Part shown: positions 9,340 through 21,800 of the stretch, one piece after another | Layout of the letters: every line of letters starts with the position of its first letter | How positions within the stretch are numbered: the first letter of the stretch is position 1 | Assembly (NCBI GenBank): GCA_023213395.1 | Contig: CM041465.1 | Location: 210,869,741-210,933,740 of the forward strand | From: Cycas panzhihuaensis | Taxonomy: Eukaryota; Cycadophyta | DNA length: 64,000 nucleotides | Direction: 5' to 3' | The notes under the pieces: model-generated | Told to the model about the DNA's origin: nothing | Database searches by the model: none | The model's input: the letters and a program-made list of their open reading frames with translations, nothing else | Translations under genes and position numbers: made by a program

Positions 9340-11869
9340 TTTATGACACTTTGGTTGTCACAGTAGATTGGTACTATATCTCCACATTCTTGCTTTAAGT
9401 CCTTCAAAAGTTGTTTATGCCAAACTACTTCACAAGTTGCACTGGCTACAACTTTGTATTCAACTTCCATAGATGACAAGGCTACTGTTGGTTGTTTTTC
9501 ACTGCTCTAGGAGATGACTACAAATCTAAGATTAAAATAATATCCGAAGGTGGATTTCCTTTCTTATCATTCCCCTACCCAATCAGAGTCACAATAGCCA
9601 ATCAATCTGGAATTATCAGCCTCAATGTACATTAAGCCTAGATCTAAGGTACCCTTAATATACCCTAGAATGTGTTTTGTAGCATTCCTATGGGATAATT
9701 TAGGCATGTGCATATATCTAGAGATTACCCCAACAGAAAAGGAAATATCTGGCCTTGTGACAATCAAGTAGATGAGGCTACCTATTAGTTATCGATAAAG
9801 GGTTTCATTTACCTTTTTGTTTTCTTCATTTGTAGTGAGGACACAACCTACTTCCATAGGAGTCGCACAGGGATTGTAGTCTTCCATGCCAGACTTCTTC
9901 AACAAGATATTGGCATACTTTGATTGTGAAATGAATATGCCATCATCTTTTAGCTTGATTTCATCCCTAAGTAATAATGTAAAGGACCCATATCTAACAT
10001 CTCAAATTTGTCCTTTATTTGCTACCTTACCCATCTTATTGTTTCATGGTCATTTCCAGTAACAATTAGGTACTCAACATACACCACTATTATAGTGACC
10101 ATGTTGTCTCCTTTGCTTTTCAGATACAGGCTTGGATCTTGTTAACATCTATTGGACCCATTTTCCCTGAGATAAGCATCCAACTTATCATACCATGCAC
10201 ACAGTGCTTGTTTCAAACCATATAGTGCCTTTTCTAATCGACATATTAAATGTTCCTGTCCTTTTTCTACAAAGCCTAAAGGTTGTTCCATATAGACCTC
10301 TTCAACTAGATCCCCATTTAGGAAGGCACTTTTGACATCAAGTTGCATGATCTCCCAATCAAATTGTGCTTCCAAGGCTATTATTGTACGAATAGTTATA
10401 ATCTTTGCAACAAGTGCAAAAGTTTCCTCATAGTCTATTCCAGTTGTTTGAGTATATGCTTTTGCAACCAAGTAGGCTTTATATTTTTCAATGCTGCCAT
10501 CAGATCTCTCTTTGACTTTGAATACCCATTTACAACCAACTGTGGGTTTCCCTTTAGGGAGAGGAACCAAAACCCAGGTGTTGTTTTATTTAATGGAAAG
10601 TAACTCCCTCTTTATCACACCTTCCCATTCTTTATTGCCACAAGCTTCATGATAGCTTTGAGGTTTTGCAATACAAGCCAAGGCTTGTTGTTCTTAAACC
10701 CTTGTTCTGTGTTTGAATGTTCCCCCCCTTAAGTCTTAAAGAGTCTTTAAATACCACTTGGGTAACCTTTTCTTTGGTTGAGTATCTTCTCTTTGTTGTT
10801 CACCTCCTCCTTAAGGCACTATCTCTAATGCACTTGCTTGTTGAGATACTGGTGGTTGTTGAAGAGGTATCTCTTGATTGGTAAAAATCTCTTCTAGAGC
10901 TGATTTTCTTGTGCATGAAATTTCATGCTTGTATTTCCTAGACATTTTGTCAAAGGTGACATCCCTACTGATGTATAGCTTGTTTGTCCTTATGTCCATA
11001 CATCTACAGGCCTTAGACTTACTATTGTATCCAACCATGATACACTTGATACTTTTGTCATCCAATTTGGATCTTTTTTCCACTGGGATGTGAACATAAG
11101 CAACACAGCCAAAGATTCTAAGATGGCTTACATTTGGCTTCCTTCCTAACCATGCTTCTTCCGAAGTGAGTTTGTCAATAGGGCTCTTGTTTCTGAGATA
11201 TACTGCAATGTTGACTACCTTAGCCCAATAGATACCTCGTACCTCCTCCTCTTTCAACATACACTAGTCATTTCTGGTATAAACCTATTCATCCTTTCAA
11301 CTACTCCATTTGACTCAGTATATGTTGTTGTGAGTTGCCTATGAATCCCATGGGCCTTGCAATACTTATAAAATTCATTCGAGGTGTATTCACCCCCCCA
11401 ATCTGTTTTGAGAAGCTCAAGCCTTTTTCCACTCTCTACCTCAACAAGAGCTCTAAATTCTTTGAAGATATCAAAGGCTTCATAGTTGTACTTAATAAAA
11501 TACACCAAGTTTTCACACTAAAATCATTTATGAAAGTGAGAATGTATTTAGCACCATTGACAGAATTTGGAGATATGGGCCCGCATAGGTCACTATGTAC
11601 CAATTCCAACACCTCTTGAGATGTCCAAGATGATTGTTGGAACTTTGCTCTATGTTAATTCCCGAACATGCATCCCTCACAAACCTTTGCTTCTAATGAG
11701 ATATCTGGCAATCCAATTACTATATTCATTTTTTTTAACTTTGCTAGTCTGTCATTTGCAATGTGCCCATACTGTAAATGCCAAATTTTATTATTAACAT
11801 TTTTGACAACACAAGGTGGAATGCTGCCTACAGAAAGAGATTGAACTATGTTAGATAATGTGACAACAA

Positions 11870-12546
11870 TGTTTTGGAGGCTAAAATTTTGTCAGGTTGG
11901 CAGCGCGATTTCCCCCCCAAACTTCCTCGGGGGGTTCCAAGAGGGGCTCCCGCCCCCCTTAGCTGGGGGGTGCGAGGGACGCCGGAATGCCCCTCGCAAA
12001 GAGGGGGTTCGAGGGTGATAGCCCCCAACCCAAAAAGCTAGCACTGAAAAGCATACTAAATTGTAAAGAGAATCGGGGTCGTTCACTCAAAATACCCTAG
12101 ATTCTATGGTCGAAATTTGTGCCTTGTATAACTCTCTCATATAGCCCGATTTAGGGTGTTTTTTCATTATCTTTATGGTGTTCGATGTATTGAATGTACT
12201 GTGAAGACTTGGGTGGCTGGTTGTTGTTGTTGTCAGCATTCTGCTACAGATTATGTACATTTCTCCATTCTTTGATAATAAAGATCGATACCTTTCATGT
12301 GTGGATGTTTCCCTAACACACTGTTAGGGTTTTACCACATTATATCGGGTGTATATGTGATGCTTTAAGGCTCCTTTGTATGCAACAATGATGTAAGACC
12401 AATATACCTGCATACTCACCTTCATTTTATTGTATTATCTCTAGTTTAAGAACTTGCATGTTAAATTTCAGTTTCGATTCCTATAACTAGTTGCAAAATA
12501 GTTTAGATCTTGGTGGTGATTTTAGGTTATTGGGACCTTGTCTTCT
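11870..12546. mobile_element. 677-bp insertion in K, possible solo LTR
   Basis: K coding homology stops at 12552 and resumes at 11863. CAACAA flanks the insert on both sides (11864-11869 and 12547-12552), a 5-6 bp target duplication. The insert begins TGTTTTGG, has a very GC-rich first 150 bp with C-runs facing G-runs (CCCCCC..TGGGGGG hairpin near 11950), then AT-rich DNA with AATAAA at about 12277. It ends TGTCTTCT, so the second end does not show a clean CA. Size, TG start and short duplication fit a solo LTR. No coding potential is seen. Confidence 0.5.
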
Positions 12547-13795
12547 CAACAAACTAGAGGGGTGGAGTCTAACTTATATAATTTGTTACACTCCACACTT
12601 TCTTCTAATACAAAATTGTTCTGTTGTTTGTCACAAATGTAGCATTTCTCATCATCAAATATTACATGCAACTTCTTCCTTTTAGTCAACTGAGATGTAG
12701 AAAGAAGGTTCTTCTTCAGCCCTGGTGCCAATAGAACATGACCGATCTTCTTTATTTCATTTTTTTTATTTTTACTGCAATGGTGCCTTCTCCCTCGATG
12801 TTGAGAGTATAGTAATCTTCGAGCTCAACTGAATCATTGAGGAGATGAGGACAGAGTGTTTCGAACCAGTCTCTTCTAGCTGTCATGTGGTGAGAAGCTC
12901 TAGTATCTATAAACCAACCTTCATTGAATCGAATGTTGGAGGCCAATGTAGTAACAAAGGTTGTTTCTTCTTCTTCCTCTTCTATTTGATGCTCCTTGTT
13001 ATAATTCCCTTTTGCTCACCTCCCTCGTGCAATGTTAGTCCTCTTTTGATGGCATTCTCTAACGAAGTGTCCCAGTCTTCCACAATAGTAACAGGCTCTA
13101 GATCCCACCACCTGTAGACCTTGTTATTCCTCTTGACCGACTCTTAGTTTGACCTCTGCCTCTAATCCTTAGTCTAGACATGAAGGCCGCTTCAAGTTCC
13201 CCTACTTCTTCATACCTCTTGATTCTCTACTCTTGTTGTAGTAGATTTCCACATAGGGTATCAAACGTCATGTTTGCTCCTTGTCCTCCAAGTGTGAGGG
13301 TATTAACTAAGTTGTCAAATGACTTTGGCAATTTGCTAAGGACTATACGAACCAATTTAGTGTTGGAAACAGGCTCACTAGTTGAACCAAGACTTTCTTT
13401 GATATCCATTATCTTAGTAATGAAATCTAACACAGGTTCTCCTTCCTTCAACTATATTTGATAGAGGTGTTCCCTTAATGAAATTATCGTAGCCTTATTC
13501 TTTTGATGATAAAGAAATTCTAAGGCTTTCCAAGCTTCTGCAACAATGGAAGATTCATTGATATGAGTTAATAGGGAATCTACAATAGAAAGGGTAATGC
13601 ATGCTAGGGCATACCTGTCTCTATCCACCTAGCTAGCCTGCTTAGTTGCATCACCACTCTAGGATTTTGTTCTAACCCTTCTGGAATTTTCCAAGCATTT
13701 CTGGCTAATAGGATACCTTTCATTTCAATTTTCCAAGCTAAGTAATTCACTCTAGTTAATTTATCTATGTTTGAGAGTGAATAGATGGAGGGCAT

Positions 13796-14432
13796 TTTGA
13801 ATTTTTTTGGAAACTCTAATCTGCAGAGGATTGTATGGATTTGTCAAAAATAGCACAGTCACAGTTGTATGGACCAAAAAAACAAGAAAAAATGAAAACG
13901 ACTCAAACTGAAGTTTTGTTATCACCTTTCTGAATCTACAATTAGATTGTTAATCTGAGCTCCGAACAATGAGATATCAACCTCGAAAACCTAGCAGGTG
14001 GCTAAGGTTAGAAAGTGAAAAATGCAAAGATCTTTTTTAATTTGAGATGAAATGCAACAAAATGGTACTTGACAAAAAGCTTAGAAGGTAAGGAAAAAAT
14101 TGAGACAGATTTCTTGAAGAAAAAACAACCAGATGCAGAGAAATGAACATAATAGACACCAAACTTGCATTTTTGCTTTTTTTAGATTTCTCGGTGATGG
14201 AGGCAAGATCTGTTATTTCTCCTTTGGAAGAAAATAATCCTCTTGATGACATGCTCGATCTAGGAAAGTTTTGCTTCAACCTAAGCACTTTCAATTTTTG
14301 GGGCTCATACAAATTCACACCAGTCTGTATGATTGTCAGTATTTCGTCACCTACTCCTGAAGCCTTCATTGAGTGGTCCCTTTAGTCATCTGCAGCAACC
14401 TAAAGTCTCTAGAACTTGGTCCCTTCAAGCCT
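13796..14432 (-). other. Leader of copia element K
   Basis: About 640 bp between the primer site and the gag ATG on the minus strand. I see no conserved coding motif in either direction. The short open frames here look incidental. Confidence 0.5.
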
Positions 14433-14444
14433 GCTCTAATACCA
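14433..14444 (-). other. Primer-binding site of K (initiator tRNA-Met)
   Basis: On the minus strand, TGGTATTAGAGC directly follows the LTR end with no spacer. It is one base from the usual plant TGGTATCAGAGC, complementary to the 3' end of initiator tRNA-Met, and primes minus-strand DNA synthesis. Confidence 0.9.
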
Positions 14445-14650
14445 TGTAGAAATTAAGAGAGACAACAGATAATGACTTGAATTAACATTACATTTCATCA
14501 GTGATCTTTCTTACATATTTATACATAAAGAATACTAAAGTCACCCAAGAGGAGATAGCCACGTGTCAGCACCTTATTAGAGTATATTATGATGCACAAC
14601 TCTTAAAAGAGAGAGAAGGTTAAGTGAACTTAGTTAAGGAGATTCCAACA
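14445..14650 (-). repeat. 5' LTR of copia element K
   Basis: 206 bp with ends TGTTGGAATC...TTTCTACA on the minus strand (TG...CA). It abuts the primer site, which fixes its inner border. The outer border is set by the TGTTGG start. The other LTR is missing, so no age can be estimated. Confidence 0.75.
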
Positions 14651-14690
14651 CTAACACTAACACTAACATTAAACATTAACACTAACAATA
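14646..14690 (+). repeat. Short CTAACA/TTAACA microsatellite
   Basis: CTAACA repeats three times just outside the LTR of K, followed by degenerate TTAAACATTAACACTAACA. It marks the junction between K and the decayed gypsy element H. Confidence 0.7.
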
Positions 14691-14699
14691 TTATTGATT

Positions 14700-16850
14700 G
14701 TGATCTATTGCATTGTATGTGCTTTCAACTAGATCTATGTTTCTTGGAGATAGTGGTTCAACATCAGTTAAATAACACGATGGTGAGAAAATTTCATAAT
14801 CTTGTTGTTGCCAATGAAACAGCCATTATCAAATCCTACTTCATCTTCCAAGCATGAGTCCAAATATAAACACCCTCTATAGGTTCACATATATTATCAT
14901 GATCAAAAAGTACATTCAATGGGTGATGTTCATCGTTTTCTTTTGTTTGTGTGTTAGAATCATCTTGATCGTCGTCATAGTCCTCGTTGTTTGAGGAGCT
15001 AGAATTTGTATGTTCTTCACTTATTGTACAACAATTTAATTTTATTACTAACTTCCTCCCATTTTGTCTAATAGCCAGTGTGTTACATACCCAGTTTTGA
15101 ATTACTCGTGTGTCATGCAACCATGGTTGTCCTAATAAGGCATCATATGCTAGTGGCATCCCATCAATCATCGCAATGACTGCAAAGTTAGTGACAAACA
15201 CATGATTTGCAATCTGGATCTTCTGTGCCATCAGCATTCCTAGAGGTTGTATACCATATTGATCAACAAGCCTCAACCGAAGTCAAGGCAGCCATAACAT
15301 GGTTTTCCCATCCTTTCCCAAGTAGTTACTGGTATAATGTTTACTCTCGCTCCCCCATTCACCATTGTGTGTTCTAAACTATGTCCCAGTAATTGCATAC
15401 TCACTTCTATGTCTTGATCAACCCTTAAAGCTCTAACGTGTTGTTCAGTTTGGGGATTATCCATGGTGGGATCATTCTCTATAGGTCTTCTAGTGTGAGG
15501 GTCCTCTGTGATGATCATTGGCCTTCGAGGTTGCTCTCTTTCTTTCACTTGATTCAGGTTGCATGTGGTATGTGCATCACTTCCAACATTTCTTGAAAGC
15601 ATATCATCATAGTCTCCATGATGATTGGATCATATCATAACAACGTTACCATCTTACTAGAACCTCCATTTGTAAGAGTTGATCTACTAGCAAACTTGTC
15701 ACTTCATCTACCCTTTGCATCAATTGCTTTTGGTTCTTGACCCATTGTGTTGTCAATAGAAGTTCCCTTTATGTTGTTTCTAATTGTTGTTCTTGGATAG
15801 ATTTGATTATATTTTGGGCTTCTTGTACACAAGCTTTTTCTTTACTCGAGTTTGGGTATTCTTGTTTTCTTGCTCTTCTTGTGTACACCGCATATGTTGG
15901 TAGAGTTTCACCATTGGAATCCTTCAACCCTTCGATCTTGATTAGATTTACAAATTTGTTTTGTTGTTGAGGGCAATGGTTGTTGCCATGATCTCCCAGA
16001 CCACACCATTAGCACAAGGTCGTAGTTGTATTATTTTCCTTATTTGGGCAATCTCTGTTGAAATGTCCCCACAATTTACATTTGAAACACCAAACCATGG
16101 AACATCCTTGGGAATCCTTTAGTAACGATCGCCCAAACCCGAGTCAAAAATTACCTCCATACGCACATCCAAAAGGTTTGTCAAGTTCTTACTTTGCTAA
16201 AAATACGTCTCGATCTCATCACCTTCATGTTTGAATGTTGAAACCACATTTGTTTGTATCATGGTTATTCATTTTGCAAATATGGTAGTATTTAAGCGCC
16301 TAGTTTTCTAGACATTCTGCTTCCATGTGCCCTTATGTTCTACATTTAATGCACCACACTTGTCGATGTTCCTTAGATTGTGTCAAATCATCCATCGTCC
16401 TCATCAAATCCTCTCGTAATGCCTCAATAGAAGAGCTTGATTCTTCCTGATCATCACTTTCTGAAACTTTTGTTTTATGCCATATTTCTGCCTTCTCCTC
16501 TATTTCCAAACTCAATGCTCACGCAACTGCTTCTTGATAGGATGCAGGTGGAACCACTCGAAGTTTTATTCTATATTTAGGGAGTAAATCTTCTAAAAAC
16601 CATCTTTTTCTTAAACTATCGGTAACTTCACTCTCCATTTTCTTGACTAAGCTTTTCAATTCAGTGTTATAACTCCTAATGGTTTCTTTAGCTTCTTATC
16701 TTAAATTGTATATCTAATCTACAACCTCACTATCATCTCGTAGAAGACAAAATTCCTTTTTAAACACATCATGTAAGTTGCTCCATTTCGTGAAATGACC
16801 TCCTTCAAATTTTTTGTACTAGTCATTCGTTATGTCATGCAATGTTACTA
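14700..16850 (-). pseudogene. Ty3/gypsy element H: gag C-terminus, zinc knuckles, protease
   Basis: Minus strand, read from high to low. 16850-16500 is gag capsid (KWSNLHDVFKKEF, EDLLPKYRIKLR-like). CCHC knuckles follow: CIKC..GHMEAEC near 16350-16300, CKLWGHFNRDC near 16080, and a third C..WCGLGDHGNNHC near 16000 that contains a stop. At 15602-15273 lies a retroviral-type aspartic protease, LLGHSLEHTMVNGGARVNIIP, where the catalytic D-G/T-G reads N-G-G. 15276-14836 continues with ALLGQPWLHD, the typical segment after the protease, and an acidic linker. RT and everything beyond are lost at the K/microsatellite border. Many stops. Copia element A interrupts gag at 16851. Confidence 0.7.
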
Positions 16851-16855
16851 GAAAA

Positions 16856-17215
16856 TGTTAACATGGCAGTTAATTATTAAGCCACTTAATTAATGTTAAT
16901 GTGGTTTAATTATGTAAAAAGGTGCGAGCCAAAAGATGCGACTTATTCGGAGGGTCACAACCCTAATCGTGTGACACCTCTTGGAAAGCATAAAAGCCTT
17001 GAAGCCTTGTATATTCATATCCAAGTATTCATTGTGTAATATGAAGTGATCCATCAAGGATCTTCTTTGTGGTGGGTTTTTTCCCGAAAGGGTTTCCCAC
17101 TTAAATACCTGTGTACTGTGCATCTGTTTTCTATGTTTTCTATTTGTCGCTTGCTGTGTATGGTTAAAGATCCTACATATGGGAACATCAGTGTATGATT
17201 TCATGTTCCCGAATA
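16856..17215 (+). repeat. 5' LTR of element A
   Basis: Begins TGTTAACATGGCAG and ends TTCCCGAATA (the 3' LTR keeps CA). A TATA-like GCATAAAAGCC lies at about 16988. The right border is fixed by the primer site that follows (17216, TGTTATTAGAGCAATAAGG, a variant of TGGTATCAGAGC). Confidence 0.93.
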
Positions 17216-18860
17216 TGTTATTAGAGCAATAAGGTCTTGCACAGCTTAAGCTTGACAGTGAACGGGGCGTGTGATTGTTGGTTGTCAGGTGATGTTGTTT
17301 GACCCAAGACAAGTCTTGAGGGTCCATCAACCCTAGCATCGTGTAGAAGCAAGCACAGCCAATCAATGGTGGTTGAAGCAGTGGAAATCACTATTCAACG
17401 AAGTGTAAGGGTTATTGGAGTCAGTATTCAGGCGTGAAGATCACATTTGTGGTTGGAGTTGGCTCATTAGTGGTCATCCAAAGCCGATTGATAATTTGTT
17501 GAAGAGATTCAAGCGAGCAGAACACATATTGATGGTGATTTAGCGACTTTGAGGACAGCCATCTCTGTACACAAGTAAGTTGGTCATTTTCTCACCAAAA
17601 ATACTATAAAACTCAAAAAGCGGCGATCCTTTTCTGGTAATTCATTCATCTTGTCTATATAAGGGAGAGATTGGAGCCTTTTTGGGATGTTTTCAGCCCT
17701 CTATACCAAGATTGGAGTGAGCATATAGCAGAACATAGTATCAAACTGTTGTTTTTGAGTTGTAGTGTCTTTAATTGGGAGTGTGATCCACCTATCTCTG
17801 TTGTATACATCCTATTGAGCCCGCATTCTTGTGTTGGGCCATTCTTTGAAATTTGTGTGAGCAGTTTGAAGACTTGTATACAGTATTAAGGCATTGTACA
17901 ACTGTGTAATACAAAGTTGAAGTGTTTATTATGATGGTTGGGCAGTTTTGACAACAATGAGTTTGTTAATAATCACATGCGTTTTTTCTTAGTGGTTTCA
18001 CACTCTAAAGACTGTCTGGGCTATGTTGAAGCACTTTAGAACCCTTAGAATACTGGTTGGGCGCATTTCTTCAGACAAGGTCTCAGGCGCTACATCACTC
18101 AGTTGTATGTGTACACTGCTCCTCCACATGGTTGGGTTGCATCTTTGTCATGTCGATGGCTAGTTGTTGACAGTATGAGTGCAGACCTATGAGCCGTTGG
18201 TGAGAAGCCGCCCATTCAGAAGGAGACAACAGGTCTACGAGATGCCTGTGTATCATTTGCGGCTGTCGTAGATCTCCAAGGAGTGTGGAGATACATGAGG
18301 ACGCATTTGAGAGATTTCACTAAGTCTTAAGCTTAGTATAACTTGAAAATAATCAAAAATCACGTGGGTTGAGTGATAAGAGGACGTCACCTTATCAAAA
18401 AGTCGCACTTGTTGGGAATATGCCTTTTGGCATATTCCCCTCAAAGTAAAAATATTAAAAGTTACCCTTTGTATCATTGATATATGAATTTTTATATAAT
18501 GTGAAGAACTTGGATTGTATTTGAAGTGTCCTTGACCCATTTTGAGCATGGATTAAGGCATTTTCTGTGGATTGCTAACTTGGAGACCGTGCACCATCAC
18601 CGTGTGGAGCCATCCTTTGTTCTGGAGCACATATTCGTAGCCATTGTGACTGTCGGTTGTGACATTTAATGGCTATTTAAGGTCATTTGTTGACGGATAA
18701 GGAGACATAAACAGTCGGTGGCTCACTTCACGTGGGTATAATCCGTGTTGGATCCCTTTGGAAGCGTGCTCATGAGGCAGAGGAGGACACAAAGGTGCAT
18801 TTCCATCCTTAATACGTTTGTTTGGTGTCGTGTGATTCATATTGTAGCATGTTCTTTGAG
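17216..18860 (+). other. Leader of element A with primer-binding site
   Basis: 1.6 kb between LTR and gag, homologous along much of its length to the leader of element B (38454-39967). It starts with the primer site and contains a perfect hairpin at 18414-18439. Short open frames are present but not conserved with B. Such long leaders in copia elements can hold packaging, dimerisation or translation signals. That role is inference here. Confidence 0.6.
18414..18439 (+). other. Conserved leader hairpin, element A
   Basis: An 11-bp perfect stem (GGGAATATGCC / GGCATATTCCC) with a TTTT loop. The same hairpin occurs in the leader of B (39526-39553) with a 12-bp stem. The base pair formed by 18414 and 18439 is G-C here and T-A in B, a paired change. 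Confidence 0.75.
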
Positions 18861-21800
18861 ATGGAGAAGCTTATGCCTAAGGTTATCTTTAACGGTAACA
18901 ATTTCAGCGAATGGAAGGCTAATATGGAGCTTATATTGATGGTGAACCAACTTTGGGGAATCACCAAGGCAAAGCTTGTTTCAGTTCCACTTGACCATAA
19001 GGAGCGTATCAAACTTGAAGAGAAGCAGTTTATGGCCGTTGGATTACTGAAACTCTCACTAGCACCGGACCAGAGGGCTCTGGTTCACAATCTGGATGAC
19101 CCAGTCGAGATTTGGACAAAGTTGTGTGATACTTTTGAGAAGAAGAAGACGAATAGACGTCTTGCACTAATGTTGGAACTACTCAATTCAAAAGTTGAAG
19201 ATGAGAACAATATCAGCTCCTACCTGAATAAAATAACTAATTTGAGGAACAAGCTAGAAGAATTGAAGCAGAACTCGATCGATGATGCGCTTTTGTTTGC
19301 GATAATCATGTCGAAGCTGCCAACTGCGTTCGCCACATTCCAGACCATTTACGGTAGAGACGAACTGATGGAGGCAGAAACTTTTGATGGGCTCAAAAAC
19401 CTAATTCTAAAAGAGGATGCCAAGCTAAAACATCATGGATTGCTTGGAGGTTCTGGCTCAAGTCAGCCCTTAGCCATGAAAACTCAGAGGAAGGAGGCCC
19501 CTAAGGAGGAGAAGTTCACATAGCGGTCTGGAGAAAGCTCTCAAGACAAGAAGAAGTCTAATGGAAAGTGCAATTAGTGCAAGAAGGATGGTCACCGCGA
19601 AAAGAACTGTTGGTTCAAGCGTAGTGAAAAGCGCAAAGGTAACCAGGATGATAAAGGAAAGAATGTTGCTGCTCATTGCATCCAAGCGCTGAACTTGTCA
19701 GCCAAATCAGATCGGAGAGACTATTGGGTACTAGATTCTAGAGCGCAAAAGCACATCTCTTACTAGAGGCGAAACTTTGATACGTTGAAAGCAAATCAAA
19801 GTGGTGCTGAGATCGTTCCTGGAGATGCCTGCGTGTTGCCAGTAGATGGTATCGGTGAAGTTTCCATTGCAGGAGGCAAGCTTTTTGGGGTATATTATGT
19901 ACCCAAGATGCAGTTGAACCTTTTGTCTGCTTGGGAGATCTGCAAACAAGGTATGAAAGTGGAGCTCTATAATGATAAGTGCCTAATAAAAGACCCAAAA
20001 TAGAACTTTGCTATAGTAGCTACCGGGAAAGTCAGGGACAACTTCTGGGTGTTTGAGAAATTTCAATCTCAGAAGAAGTCCTATGCCTTTAATGCCAGTG
20101 CGAATGACGAAAGTAAACTATGGCACAATCGCCTTAGGCATCTTAGTTACAGGAGTATTGCACTACTAAAGAGGTTGAAGATGGTGGAAGGACTGTCGTT
20201 GGTTTCCTGCTCAGATGGTGTATGCAAAGGGTGCATGTATGGCAAGCATCACTGCTATCCTTTTGCTCGGGATAATGCCTGGAGAGCCAAGGAAAAACTA
20301 GAGCTTGTGCACTCAGATATTATGGGACCACTCCCAAACCCTTTGATATCAGGAGCCCGATATACGCTTGTGTTTATGGATGATTACACTAGAAAAACCT
20401 AGGTTTATTTTCTCAAGAACAAGTCAGACGTATTTGACCGCTTCCGTGATTGGAAAGCGATGGTTGAAAATGAAGGTGATAAGAAAATAAAAACTTTATG
20501 AAGTGATAATGGCAAGGAGTATGACAATCATGCGTTCAATCAGTTTTGCCATAACCATGGTATAAAGCGGGAGTTTATAGTCCCATATACCCCACAACAG
20601 AATGGAGTTGCTGAAAGAAAGAACCGTACCGTGATGGAGATGGCGAGGTGTATGGTGCACGTTAAAAACCTGCCACCTAAGTTTTGGGCAGAAGCTATGG
20701 CGACTGTTGTTTATATTTTGAACAGGGTACCCACTCAAGCAGTTCACAACATGACCCACGAAGAGAAATGGACCAGTCGAAAACCTGCCATTAACCATTT
20801 AAGAACGTTTGGGTGTATTGCATATGCCCACATCCCAGACGATACCTGCAAGAAGTTGGATCAAAAAAGTCTTAAGTGCATGTTCATGGGGTATTGCACG
20901 GAGAACAAAGCCTACAGACTATGGGATCCACAGGGGGAAAAGATTGTGGTCAGTCAAGATGTTAAATTTGATGAGTCATCGACGTATCATGCTTAAAGAT
21001 CATCAGAGGAACCTTTTTACCCTCCCCTTCTCCCATTCCCAGATTCTTCAAGCGAAGAGGACGATGAACCAGTCGCTATAGCACCTTGGAAAGCAGGACC
21101 AAGTGGGATGAGTAATAGTGAGGAGCCGCCGCGAGAAGAAGTACCTCCAGCAATGGATCCTTCTATACCTTTATGGGCAAGGAAAACTCTTGAAGATTCC
21201 GGTGTGGCGATGCAAACCCTAACTGATGACAGACGAACAAGAAGTCAGCATGCCAGTCGAACTTTACTGGTAGACACCAATGACTCCAGTGATCCTGATT
21301 CATTTGCTGAAGCCAAAGGAGATCCACGATGGAGAGTTGCAATGGAGAAAGAGTATAGTTCTCTGATGAAGAACGATGCGTGGGATTTGGTTCCACTCCC
21401 TCCATCGAAGAACCTTGTAGGATGCAAGTGGGTCTATAAGACAAAGTTCCGCTCCGATGGAGAGGTGGACAAGTACAAGGCCAGACTTGTTGTGCAGGGA
21501 TTCAAGCAAAAAGAAGGAATTGACTACGAGGAGACGTTTGCACCAGTCTCCAGAATGACAACAGTCCACTTGCTCATTTCCTTAGCAGTTGCATTAGATT
21601 GGGAGTTACACCAGATGGACGTTAAGTCTGCATTCCTTAATGGGGATCTAAAGGAGGAGATATACATGTCGCAGCCTCTGGGATTCATTAAGGAGGGCCA
21701 GGAGCATCTTGTTTGTCATTTGAAGAAATCAATCTATGGCCTGAAACAAGCACCCCGTGCTTGGTATGAAAAGATGGATGCCAAGTTGAAAGCTGAAGGT

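Larger units (their letters stand above)
9223..13795 (-). pseudogene. Copia gag-pol of element K
   Basis: Starts at ATG 13795 (MPSIYSLSN; NYLAWKIEMKG is the gag entry motif). UBN2-type gag is at 13451-13227 and the CCHC knuckle CGRLGHFVREC at about 13080. The protease motif reads IDTRASHHM instead of D-S/T-G-A at about 12900. GAG-pre-integrase follows, with IWHLQYGHI and CEGC at about 11800-11650. The integrase core has HSDLCGP, LKTDWGGEY and SNGVVERMNR (11640-11270). RT is at 10570-10080 (VGCKWVFKVK, DYEETFA, DVKSAFLNGDL, ALYGLKQA). The RT catalytic YVDD reads YVEY (about 10105). RNase H is at 9767-9223. Many stops and frame changes, plus the altered protease and RT sites, show it is long dead. 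Confidence 0.85.
9223..14650 (-). mobile_element. 3'-truncated Ty1/copia element K
   Basis: Minus-strand copia with a 5' LTR (14445-14650), a tRNA-iMet primer site, leader, and gag-pol to within RNase H, ending abruptly at 9223 against gag G. The 3' end of RNase H, the polypurine tract and the 3' LTR are missing, so no target duplication can be scored. A 677-bp insertion (11870-12546) lies inside gag-pol. Without that insertion the remnant is about 4.75 kb, in line with a copia element lacking its 3' end. Confidence 0.85.
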
